From Pratylenchus scribneri (Eukaryota > Nematoda > Chromadorea > Rhabditida > Pratylenchidae), in contig JAQSEB010000091.1 of the NCBI GenBank assembly GCA_030063045.1, positions 372,001-436,000 on the forward strand: a DNA stretch of 64,000 nucleotides, in the 5' to 3' direction. This document shows, piece by piece, positions 16,678 to 27,230 of this stretch. Position 1 is the stretch's first letter, and each line of letters begins with the position of its first letter. Made by a program: the position numbers and the translations under genes. The notes under the pieces are model-generated. The model saw only the letters and a list, made by a program, of their open reading frames with translations. It made no database searches and was not told the origin of the DNA.

Positions 16678-19600
16678 TTATATGACGGCCAATTGATGAA
16701 TTAATGGATTATTCGATTGCTGCTGGGCACCACTATGGCCATGGCCATTGGCACTTTTCCTTTGTCTTCCACCATCATAATTCCCCGCATCTCCATTGCT
16801 GCCTCTTCTGCTTCCATTTCCATTGTTTCGGCTCCTCCTTTCCCCACTTTTGCTGCATCTTCTCCTGCCGGTTTTTGCCACCGTTCTCGAATTCTCTTTC
16901 TCCTCAGTTATGGCCATAAATGTTGGCATTTCCGTTCCACCCTTCTCATACATCAATGAATCGCTCAATTTTCGCCATAATTCTTCTCGTTCATTCCGCC
17001 TTTTCTTCTTCCTCAATTGTTCCTTCTCCCAATTCATTACTAATTCTTCAAATAAAACTCCATTCAAGCACATCAATCGCTTCATTGTTTTGAGTGCCTG
17101 CAAAAATATTTGTAAATTAGATTTATTCCCAAACTGGGGGAAATTGGAGAATGGTCAAAATTCGGAGATGGGAACAAAAAAAATCGAAGAGGCCTACAAA
17201 TTTGGCAGTATTTGAAACCATTTTTGGCCATAGCTCAACAAAGAAGAAACCAATTTGGAGAGATGATATGTAATTCGCCTAAATAAGTGACTTTTCAAGT
17301 TGTTGATTGAAAACTTAAATGATTTTTAAAAAAGTCTTTTCTCAGAAAATTCAAGTTTATTGTACTCAACGAATTATAGCTAAATTAAAAATGTGAAATT
17401 AATTGTTTTAAAATCTATTTGAAGAGGACATTTTAAGCTTTCCATGTTATATTGCCTTCCCGAATAGATAATTGCATCACGGAATGATGGATTGAAATCT
17501 AATGCAACCAAACAATCACATCGCTCTATAGAAACATAGGGTTAATTTTGGCATGAACTTAACCCATCCATGGCCAAGCAAATATTGTCCCCACAACCAA
17601 AAGAGAATGTGCCACCAAAATTGACTTACCATTGTGCAAATTTGTTCACTCCAATGCCGATCACTGGCCAAATATAGGGCGGGGAACATTGTTGGCATCA
17701 GTGCGCAATAATTTGGCTCCATTTGTGCCAGCACATTTTCATTATTCCACAATTGCAATGCCTTCTCCGCCACTCGACAATGTTGACTGGCCGCACATTT
17801 TGCCAATTGTTTGGTCAATGGCAAAGAAATTTGATTGAATTCTGGTTGCCCAATGTGCGCCAACAATTCCTCCAATTCGGCCAAGAACAAAATCTGCGAA
17901 TGCGAATTTCAATGGAGATCGATAGCTTCAAAATAATTCATCCGAAAAAAATGGGTATCAATCCTTCCCCACCTTTTTGGGACCCTTTATTTGGTTCATT
18001 CTCCTCTCTTTTTTGTGCTTACCTCCTTTGTGGAACTGTATTTTGGCCAATAGTGAAGAATTGCATCGAAAGTGGGTTTTGCCAGCGTTGGGTCCTTTTC
18101 AAGGAAAAGTGCTGTGCAAAAGATCAACGGGGCAAAATAGGTCAAATAGCCCTGCGTTTTATGGAGGGGCAAAATTATTCGGAGGAAATATTGCCGATGT
18201 TCAGATTTTAAAGGTATATTGAAACTAGAATTTGGGGTATAAATGAATGTGGATGGATTGGATGGACATACCCATTCGTAATGTCGCCGAGAATTTCCAA
18301 CAATTCGGGGATTCCTCTGCACAATTGTTGTTCATAAATGTGCGAAAGGAGTATCCAACCAATTTGCTTACGAATTTCCGCACGTAGAGGAATCTGAATG
18401 CGACAAATATATTATCAATTTATATTAAAAATTGAATAGGGATTAATTCCTTATAACTGACCATTCTGCTATAGAATGTGTGCAATGTTTGCTTCAATTG
18501 ATCTCTTTCCCGTGGATCCTCTGAATTGAATAAAGCCAACAATTGGCCAACCATTTGCGCATCAATTAATTCTCCGAATCCACCTTCTTTGTTCGGCTCA
18601 ACCCGTTGGATTATTTTGTCCAAAAGGCGATAGACCAATTGAAGATGGGCCCAGCCAGGTTCAAGACAGGCGCCCGTGCCCATTCGAGTGCCCAGTCCAA
18701 TTCCGGCCAAATCCTCTGGGTCCGTCTCCTGCTGATTTGCCGAATCGCTGGGTGGAAGCACTCTAAAATGATTTCCTAATTGACCATATCATAAAAGACT
18801 TTAAAATCATCAAAAATCCTTCCCTCTTTTGTGATGCAAAATTCCAACTAATCCCCCCAATTACCTGAACAAATTTATGCGCACAATTTGCAGTAATTCC
18901 TCTCGAAGTTGTGCATTTCGTTGCAATTCCATTGTGGCCTCATTTTCACCCAACCATTCCGTCAATTCCCTCAATGCCCCAGCCTTCACCTCCTTTTCGG
19001 CATTTTGTGTCTCCGTCTCCTCTTCCCCCCAGTCTATTCGTTGTTGGCATTGGAGCATTTTTTGGTGTAATAATTGACTGCGCAATTCCGGATCGCCAAT
19101 ACTTTCTCGGAGGGTGGGAAGGCGAATCTATATTGAGAAAGTGGCATTTATTTTTGGAAGAGGACAGGGAGGGGATTGGGAAGGGCAAAGAAAGACTGAA
19201 TAATGGCATTGGTTTTTTAGCTCAAAGCTCAATGAGATTGTAGCCAATATTCGAAGGCGATATGTCATTCGAAAGAACAGAATTTCATCTACAATAAGGC
19301 TTTATTAATGTATTTTTAATTCAAATAAAAACATATAAATGTACTTTAAAAGGGCTAAAAGAATAATTTCAATTATTGCGGAAAAGGCAACTTTTCTACA
19401 TATTTTTACATAATTCATAGAAAATTAAATGAAGCAACTTTTAAAGGACACTTTGGGCTATCAAATAGTATATCGCCTTCCTAAATGGGCTATTGCCTCT
19501 TTGAGCTACGGACCAAAAACCCAATTTAGGTATAAATAATCGTCGTCTACAGCAATTGGGATCACAATTGTATAGAAATGACCAACCAAAATGGAATTTG

Positions 19601-19832
19601 CCGCCGTCGATGCCATCTCCTCAATTGTGCATTTTTGTAGCCTTTCTCGATTGAATATGCCACGCCGTTCTCGGAGTGGTCTTGGCTCCAAGGCTGGATG
19701 GGATTGTCGACGTTCGGCGAAAAACTGTTCCAGCGAATCGGCCCTTTGCCTTTGGGCTTGTTGCGAAGATTTGTTGGAATTTTCCGCTGATTGTGATTGA
19801 TTGTGGCCGCCACCAATTGGAGGAAGCATCAT
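16678..19832 (-). CDS. pptr-1/pptr-2-like: PP2A regulatory subunit B' (B56 family)
   Basis: Substrate-targeting subunit of protein phosphatase 2A. The start is at 19832 (MMLPPIGGGHN...) and the stop at 16678. Coding blocks lie at about 19590-19832, 18866-19127, 18461-18761, 18270-18392, 18024-18235, 17638-17900 and 16678-17103. B56 HEAT-repeat signatures are in order: PGWAHLQLVYRLLDKII, LLALFNSEDPRERDQLK, GIPELLEILGDITNG, RQYFLRIILPLHK, LEKDPTLAKPTFDAILHYWP, and LAKCAASQHCRVAEKALQLW. The last exon has the usual EREELWRKL segment and then a Gly/Asn/Ser/Arg-rich tail. The N-terminal block is family-atypical and Gln/Arg-rich. Whether it is the pptr-1 or pptr-2 orthologue is not decided. Two introns contain copies of a TIR element. 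Confidence 0.92.
17218..17500. repeat. Dispersed TIR element, copy 2
   Basis: Begins TTTTTGGCCATAGCTCAACA (17221) and shares GAGGACATTTTAAGCTTTCC and TATATTGCCTTCC with the other copies. It is more diverged at its right end. It sits in the B56 intron between the exons at 17103 and 17638. Confidence 0.55.
19211..19519. repeat. Dispersed TIR element, copy 3
   Basis: Left end TTTTTTAGCTCAAAGCTCAA; right end TTTGAGCTACGGACCAAAAA at 19500-19519. The complement of the right end, TTTTTGGTCCGTAGCTCAAA, matches the left end of copy 2. It contains GGACACTTTGGGCTATCAAA and AGTATATCGCCTTCC. It lies in a B56 intron. Confidence 0.6.
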
Positions 19833-22250
19833 TTTTGGGTTGGATTGGCCAATAGTGGATTTAATTAGTTTCCGTTTTAAAATATTTTTAAACTGGATTT
19901 AGCTGCAAATTAAGTCGAGAATTGGGAATGAAAAAAGGCACAAAAATGGTGGAAAGGAATGAAATAAATAATAAAATGATGAGGTCAATTTTATACAATG
20001 GGATTCCTCCTTTTTTCCAATGTCCTAATAACATCCTTATTAAATGTGAATTCTCTACACAAAAAGGGGCAAACCTTCCCATCATTTTTGGCCATATTTC
20101 TGACCAATTTTCCCTCTTTTTATTCCATTTGGCCATCAGAAGAAGAATTTCCAGCAATCTCGAAAATATTTTTAATTAGCAAAGGGGGGAACCACTCCAC
20201 TCAATCAAATTCATTTTCCATCACAGTGTTTCCCCATCGGCGATCTTTGGGGCGTTCCCCGCGCCCTTGGTTGGTCTCGGGTGGTGTTTTCCCCGTCAGT
20301 CGCATCGAAAACCACGAGGTTTTTCTTCCTTTTTTTATTATGAAATGAAAAACAATTGGGGAATTTGTGTTGGCCTTTGGCTTTGGCCTTGCCCTTTCCT
20401 TGTTTTTCTGCGTGATTTTGGAAGGAGGCGGTGTTCTTTCCTTTATGCCCATTAATCCGTTCGAGAGCAAAGCACGTGGTGTGCAAAATAAATAGAAGAG
20501 GAAAAGAGGGATTTCCACGAATTTGTTTTGAATATGGGTGGAATGCAAAATGGACAGTGTTTGGCGAAAACAAATGAATTTGGGGGGCTATCAAAATTGC
20601 GATTAAAAGTTCAAATTGATGAGAGGATGACTGGCCCATGGGATGGAATGAAAATTGTGTGGTCTGATGATGATGGCCACGAGGCAAATGTGAATGAATA
20701 CACAAAAACATGAAAACTTTGCGCATTTGACAAAAAGAATTATGGAAAAATTGGTACTTTATAAAGGAAAAAATTCTAAAAATAGGCCAAGGCCACATCC
20801 ATTTTTGATTCCCGGATTGTTTGAGTGGGCGAATGAATGAATATATTTGCCCTTTTTTATTGCCTCTGATTAAATTTTAATGATCGCTCGAATTTGGATG
20901 GATTGCGGTTAAAATGATGGGGAGGAGGGGGTCAATGTTTTGTTGGCTAAAAATGGGAATATCAGCGGGTCATGTGCTTAAAAAATTAGGAGGGGGGGTC
21001 GCTTTTTGCTCTACTAATAACCCATTTTTCTTGGAATCCATAAAAATGGAAATTGAAGGAAATTTGTTGAAGAAGGAAATGAGCGGTATTTACATTTTTG
21101 ATTGTGCTTTAAATGGCACTTTTGAAGGATAATTAAAATGTGGACAATCAAAAATTGGATGGCAAAGGCCAAGGGAGGGAAGGAGAATTGAAAAGGAAGG
21201 ACAAAAGTAAATGGCCAAAAAAAGAAAGAAAATAAATTCTGAATTGATGGAATTCTCAGCAGACGAAAATTTGAAATAGATGAGAATTTATTCCATTTCC
21301 CCCCTCCTCCCCCTTTATAGTGCGCGAAAATTTGATGAGCGTTTAAAATTCAGCAAAAAATCACCGAAGAGATCAAAACGCCTTAAGGGCAATCATTTTT
21401 ATGGACTCCTCCGCCCTCACTCCATTGTGCTTTTCGGTGTTTTCCCGAAATATGTGACGAAATTGGTCTTTCCCTAGCCAGCGGGGTCATCCCCCAATTT
21501 TCAGTGTTCCCTACAAATATTTATAGTTCCACTTTTTACGATCAGCCGCCAATCTGTGCCGCCTTCCGATCCCTACTAATTCCATTCAAAATATTTCTAC
21601 GGACATCAAAGATGAATGGAATTGTGAGCCTTTTTTGAGCCCACAAATTTAGTCTCGACAAAAGATGGTCGGTCGCCTCCATTGGTGTAGTTTGTTTCCA
21701 TCCTATTTATTTCCCCTTCCTCCGATTCGTTGTTTTTATTTTTTTACCTACTAATGGGCCAAGGGAAAGTCATAATAATGATAGGGTCAAATCCTATGGT
21801 AGAATTCCAAAAATAACCCTTCACGGATGACCCTTTCCATCATGCCCCTCCCTTTACTCCTATAGGGGTATTCCCCCCCCCCCCCCCAACCCATAACCCC
21901 ATTGCCCACTTTTTTTTGATATCATTTGACTGTGGTTGTGATTTTGGCTGCTGGCGAGAAATGTGTAAAAGGGACACTTGACAAAGAGGAAGTATATTTG
22001 GATACAGTGATTTCCCATAGAAAAATCAAATGACAATTTGGAGAGAAAGGTGCGAATTTTACTTGAATTTCGAAAATATTTTCATCGGGGAAATTTTATG
22101 AGGGGAATGCCTCCGGAATCTTCGGTTTCCTGGGAATATTTTGAATGGATTTTTATATATATATAATCCGTTTTGACTTTTTCACAAAAAAAATTAAGGC
22201 TCTTTTTCTAGGGATTTTTTCGATTTGGGACTTGCACATTCTAGGGGCAA
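19833..22250. other. Gene-poor region upstream of the B56 gene
   Basis: Contains the divergent upstream region of the B56 gene and no convincing gene. The longest frame (20211-20798, minus) is 195 codons. It has no recognisable domain, is rich in His, Phe and Ser, and overlaps open frames on both strands, so I treat it as chance. A 14-C homopolymer run occurs at about 21875-21888. Confidence 0.5.
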
Positions 22251-22289
22251 CTTTTCATTGCGCATCCAGTAAAACTATACGTTTTTTGA

Positions 22290-22785
22290 TTGGGGTTTGG
22301 GTTTGGGTCGAAACCGGTTTAAAAACCGGTTTGTCCCGGTAAAAATTTTTTCCTTGGACCTCAATCGACTTGAAACTAAAAAAAGCGTGATGCCCAGAGT
22401 ATTAGCTACATTTTGATATATAGGTTCGGGGGTCTATCTCGAACCCTAAGGGTCGATAAAATTGGTGAATTGAGGCCAAGTCGGGTGCGCGAGTTGGAAA
22501 TAGGTTTGTAACTTTTTTGCGAGTTGAGATAGAGCTGTGCGGTAAAAAGCAATGTTGTAGAGCATGACGAGACGCATCGAATGAGGTATTGCTTGGAGCG
22601 TTAGCTTAAACCGGTTTCGAGATATAAGCTTAAACCGGTTTAAAAATTGAAAAATACAAGTCGAGCGGAGCGAGCCGTCTAAAACTTGAATAAAAAAACC
22701 TACTGGGGTACCTTAAAGCGCCCCGCGCTTTTTCCGCAACGGAAGCATGCCTTAAACCAGTGGGGCTCTGCCCCACTGGTTTTGT
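22290..22785. repeat. Unexplained element with AAACCGGTTT palindromes and a perfect hairpin
   Basis: Four copies of the palindrome AAACCGGTTT occur: two near 22311-22332 and two near 22608-22641. They flank a segment of about 280 bases with higher G+C than its surroundings. To the right, 22754-22782 is a perfect 13-base-pair hairpin (AAACCAGTGGGGC, loop TCT, GCCCCACTGGTTT). No protein-coding frame is credible. It could be a non-autonomous foldback or rolling-circle element; the family is not recognised. Confidence 0.5.
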
Positions 22786-22988
22786 TAAATATAATTTAAA
22801 AATAATGGGGAATCCTTCCGAAAATAATCCCTCTAATTGCAAAGATGGATGTGGCCAATTGAAAGGAGACCAAAAATCAGAAAATGGATGTCACACGTAA
22901 GCAATGAAAAAGGAGAAATGAAATGGGGGAAATTTATTCAATGCAGAATTGGAAGGAAATTAAAATTAGGGGGAAATTGAAGGCAGAG

Positions 22989-23319
22989 TATTAAGTCAGA
23001 CTTTTGACTTAAGTAATTTTAGCAGGTTCCTTCCCAAACGTGGTAGCCTTCGAGGGAGCCACGAAAGGGGAATTGCCGAATTGGAATATTAACATTCATT
23101 TATCCGATTGGAAATCACAATAATAATAATAGGCGAAGATTGGGAATTGGGGCGGCTGGCCCATCGCTGGGCCGCTAGGGAGTTGGGGAGCCCAAGTCCA
23201 ACTAATCCTAGGGCCGATCGGGGCGAATGAACACTTAGTGGGGGATTTGGATTGGTTTTATAATCCCGGAGAGCTAATTGGACCTAGGGGGAACAGTTGT
23301 TGTTTAATTCCCTCTAACA
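22989..23319 (-). repeat. LTR (3' LTR in element orientation)
   Basis: 331 bases, from TATTAAGTCAGAC to CCCTCTAACA on the plus strand. Near its outer edge is the inverted repeat TTAAGTCA-gacttt-TGACTTAA. It matches the copy at 24582-24912 along its full length. Confidence 0.9.
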
Positions 23320-24581
23320 TTCGTCTTCTCTAAATTTTGCGCGCCCTCGCGCAATTGAGGGTCCCCAAAAATGAAATGAATGAATCAATGTTAATCTTTT
23401 GTTATTCCAATTTTGTTCTTCTTCATTCTTTTCCAAAGTCCAATTGCCAATTGGTAGCCTCTCCGTCCGGGCGGGTCCCGATGAAGTTATTGTCCAACTG
23501 CTCGAATTGAAGTGGAATAGCCAAAGCCTTCAATCCGCGTGCCATCTGTTATCCTGTTGTTTGCAGTTGAACAGCAGCTTCCGTGTTCTGCCGTCGATCT
23601 TATTATTTCCAGTCTTCGCTATTCCTTCACCTATTTTTTTTCCTAGAAATTTTTTTTTTTTTTTTTGAACCGCCATTTGTTCTTCGCCTCCCTATCATTT
23701 GATTCTCCTATTCTTCTGCTGGTAAACAATCCTATTTTTATTCGGATGGTAGATCCAATTGCTTTGATTAATTGCCGTTGCTCTTTGTTCGTCTTCTCCT
23801 ATGATTAAATCCTAGAAAAATGTTGACAGCTAATTTTTGCTTCATCTTCTGATATCCAGCCGTTTGCTGCCAGCCAGAAAACAGCAAACTGATGTTACTG
23901 GTCCATTGCTTTCAGCCGCCTGCTGCCAATAGGGAAACAGCAGACTGGTCTTACTAAAAGCAATGAATTTTCCGAATCGTCTTTGTCTTCTTGGTCTTTG
24001 TATTGCTCCTATAGCACTATTTGATTAGTTTCCACTGATTTGTCTTTGGAATTATTTTTGGCTCGATTAATTATTCATGGCTTTCCTCCCTAAGCCTAAA
24101 TTTTGAATGATGCAGCTCCTACTGCTTTTTAATAGCCAAATTCAGTTTAAATTCTTCATTTTTATTTTGTGCTGTTAACTTAATTCTTCAATGGAAAAAC
24201 TATGATCGTAAATTTATATTTTATAGAAGCCTTTTTTTGCCTAGAAATTAGTTCATTTAAATGGATTTAAGAATTCATTCATCTTGATATTCCCTTCACT
24301 AGGAGTATTATTAATTGGCAATAATCAAATTTTTCCTAAGTTTAGCAGCTTCTCCGCCCTAGAGAATTTTCGTTCCTGCTCTCTCAAAATTCATTAGCTT
24401 GTTTACCGCGACTGTGCTTGCAAATTGATGTTGAATTTGCATTCCATTGATGTTCGTTGCTGCAGTCCGTTGAATATTCCTTTCGGCATGTCAAATTGTT
24501 GTTATTACCCACAGTGCCTATCTTTGGCTCGACGAGTGGTATGAAGACCAAACGTCCTGCGGGATCCTGCTGACTGCGCCA

Positions 24582-24912
24582 TATTAAGTCAGACTTTTGA
24601 CTTAAGTAATTTTAGCAGGTTCCTTCCCAAACGTGGTAGCCTTCGAGGGAGCCACGAAAGGGGAATTGCCGAATTGGAATATTAACATTCATTTATCCGA
24701 TTGGAAATCACAATAATAATAATAGGCGAAGATTGGGAATTGGGGCGGCTGGCCCATCGCTGGGCCGCTAGGGAGTTGGGGAGCCCAAGTCCAACTAATC
24801 CTAGGGCCGATCGGGGCGAATGAACACTTAGTGGGGGATTTGGATTGGTTTTATAATCCCGGAGAGCTAATTGGACCTAGGGGGAACAGTTGTTGTTTAA
24901 TTCCCTCTAACA
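24582..24912 (-). repeat. LTR (5' LTR in element orientation)
   Basis: 331 bases, same sequence as 22989-23319. It is followed on the minus strand directly by the TGG-starting primer binding site (ending at 24581 on the plus strand). Confidence 0.9.
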
Positions 24913-24917
24913 CAGAG

Positions 24918-27230
24918 GAAATTGAAGGAAGAAATATGAGGGAATCCTTGGCCAATTTTTTCATCTAGGAAGATTTTGAATGAATAATTCAATTTTTGGC
25001 CAAATGGATGGAAAAAGCAAATGTAATTTTGAATGAAAATGAGAGCAAAATTGTCAGGAAAAAGGGTCGTTTTCACTTTTTGATCGAATGGAAAATGAAT
25101 GGATTTGAAAATGAATGAAAGATGAAAAAGGAGAATGGCATAAAATATTCTTGTAAATGAAAGGAAAAAGCATGCATATTGGCCAACAAATAACAGCGAG
25201 AATGAATTGATTCATCCAATGGAAAATATGGAAAAGGACAACAAGAATGGCCAAAATGTTGTTGTTTTGCACAATATCATCAGCAGAGTTAAATGTCTTT
25301 GCAAATAAAATTTACAAAAATATGATAAATTAATGTGAATTTGCAGGAGAATTCATTCCTCCACCATTTTATGCCATCAAATCCACGGAAATTTTTGTAG
25401 AAAAAAGTCAAATTTGGGGAAATGAATAAGTTCTAAGAGGCTCAAAACCAGTTTTGTCGTTAAATTACCGTATGAAATTGTTCAGAAAAAAAGGAATAAG
25501 AAAAAAATGGAACTTTGATGGGTCATGACCGGCCAAGAATGAAAACATTTTTGCCAGGGCTGCCCGGTTTTAATGTGTTTGGAAAAATGGAAGAAAAATG
25601 GGAAGGGGATGGACTGATAAATGTGGAGGGGAATGGAGAATCCCCCATCACATTTCGATAATAAATTCTGCTTTCGGGGAGAGGAAAATGGGCAAAAAGG
25701 CACATAGACCGAATGACTGCCCCGCTGGGGAAATAAGGGCGAGCAGAGGTCGGGGAACACCACCGCCGATAGCAAAGTGGGGAAGGGATTGGGCCGGCTG
25801 GCAGCAAATGTGGAGGGGGAATGCAATAATGGAGGCCGGAGATTGAAAGGTGGGGAATTGGATTGGAAGAGGCAACCGAGAGCAATCGCCAAACATCAAA
25901 AAATAAATGGGGAAAACCCTTTTGCATTTTTATTTGCCCATTTAATCATTGATATTTCTGTGCAAATTGAAGGAAGACCATTTTTTATTTGTTCCCCTAT
26001 TGCCGCATGATTTGAGGAATTCCAACATTACCCCCCCCCCCCCCCATTTCCTTCTCGATTCCATTATCATTAAATTGTTCCTCATTTTCAAATGGATGGT
26101 TATGAAATCGAAATTTGATTGATTCGATGAAATTTTCATCAAGATATTCGTAGATTGATAATGATATTAATTGATAAGTATTTTATCTATCTTCTATTTT
26201 AAATTAAACAAATAGGCGGAATTATTTTGGGGCAAATAAAACAGGCGGAATTATTTTGGTGCAAATAAAACAGGCGGAATTATTTTGGGGCAAATAAAAC
26301 AGGCGGAATTATTTTGGTGCAAATAAAACAGGCGGAATTATTTTGGGGCAAATAAAACAGGCGGAATTATTTTGGTGCAAATAAAACAGGCGGAATTATT
26401 TTGGGGCAAATAAAACAGGCGGAATTATTTTGGTGCAAATAAAACAGGCGGAATTATTTTGGGGCAAATAAAACAGGCGGAATTATTTTGGGGCAATCAG
26501 GCGGAATTATTTTGGTGCAAATAAAACAGGCGGAATTATTTTGGTGCAAATAAAACAGGCGGAATTATTTTGGGGCAAATAAAACAGGCGGAATTATTTT
26601 GGGGCAAATAAAACAGGCGGAATTATTTTGGGGCAAATAAAACAGGCGGAATTATTTTGGGGCAATCAGGCGGAATTATTTTGGTGCAAATAAAACAGGC
26701 GGAATTATTTTGGTGCAAATAAAACAGGCGGAATTATTTTGGGGCAATCAGGCGGAATTATTTTGGTGCAAATAAAACAGGCGGAATTATTTTGGGGCAA
26801 TCAGGCGGAATTATTTTGGTGCAAATAAAACAGGCGGAATTATTTTGGTGCACAAATAAAACAGGCGGAATTATTTTGGGGCAAATAGAGACTTAAATTT
26901 TAAGCATACGGTAATTTAAATTTAAATAATGGACCGTTCGCAATTTTGGCATTATATCTATTTTAAAATGACAATTTAACCTAAACAAAAAGAAAGAAAG
27001 GAAAGGAAAGGTTAGGTTAGGTTTGTTTGTTGGTTTGGTTTGTCGAGTCGGTTTGTTATTTGTTTATTGTTGAATCGATTTTCGAATTGATTGTGAAATT
27101 TGAACTAAAAAATCAACCGTTGGTCAAAAATCCATCAAAAATTAGACAAAAAATAAATGACGCTACTCAATAATTCCTTTCTATTCTAGCATAGCAAATA
27201 TAAATCGAATAATTGCTAAATTAATAAACA
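24918..27230. other. Non-coding region between the LTR element and NUP85
   Basis: No supported gene. Overlapping minus-strand frames at 25482-25927 are Pro/Ser/Phe-rich in all three phases and resemble nothing known to me. A 12- to 16-C run lies at about 26033-26045. The 29-base satellite occupies 26211-26889. A GGTTAGGTTAGGTTTG string near 27010 is not the nematode telomere repeat (TTAGGC). Confidence 0.5.
26211..26889. repeat. 29-base satellite array
   Basis: About 23 tandem copies of AGGCGGAATTATTTTGG-(G/T)-GCAAATAAAAC, 29 bases each. The single variable base (G or T after TTTTGG) alternates regularly in the first copies, so the array grew partly as two-unit (58-base) blocks. Shortened units (GGGGCAATCAGGCGG, lacking AATAAAA) recur several times. 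That shows local amplification of a deleted unit. Confidence 0.93.

Larger units (their letters stand above)
22989..24912 (-). mobile_element. Non-autonomous LTR retrotransposon
   Basis: Two LTRs of exactly 331 bases (22989-23319 and 24582-24912), identical as far as I can read, bound a 1262-base interior. The 5 bases CAGAG occur immediately before (22984-22988) and after (24913-24917) as a target-site duplication. Read on the minus strand, the LTR begins TGTTAGAGGG. The base string next to the 5' LTR is TGGCGCAGTCAGCAGGATCC, a primer binding site complementary to a tRNA 3' end in CCA. The string before the 3' LTR is purine-rich (AGAGAAGACGAA). No gag or pol frame exists in the interior, so it must depend on enzymes supplied in trans. 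Five-base duplications fit Ty3/gypsy or BEL/Pao parents. Confidence 0.88.

Noticed and set aside
20211..20798. 195-codon minus-strand frame, the longest in the gene-poor block
   Set aside because: Low-complexity composition, no domain, overlapping open frames on both strands and no acceptor site near the start.
21871..21890. Poly-C run as a functional element
   Set aside because: Homopolymer runs of this kind are also prone to assembly error; nothing around it suggests a role.
23399..23668. 89-codon frame inside the LTR element as a gag remnant
   Set aside because: Opposite strand to the element as oriented by its primer binding site, and no nucleocapsid or protease motif.
25482..25927. Three overlapping minus-strand frames of 83-136 codons
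   Set aside because: All phases are open at once in a CT-rich tract, with Pro/Ser/Phe-rich translation; typical of compositional bias.
27005..27025. GGTTAGGTTAGG as interstitial telomere
   Set aside because: Nematode telomeres are TTAGGC; this is only two to three units of another hexamer.
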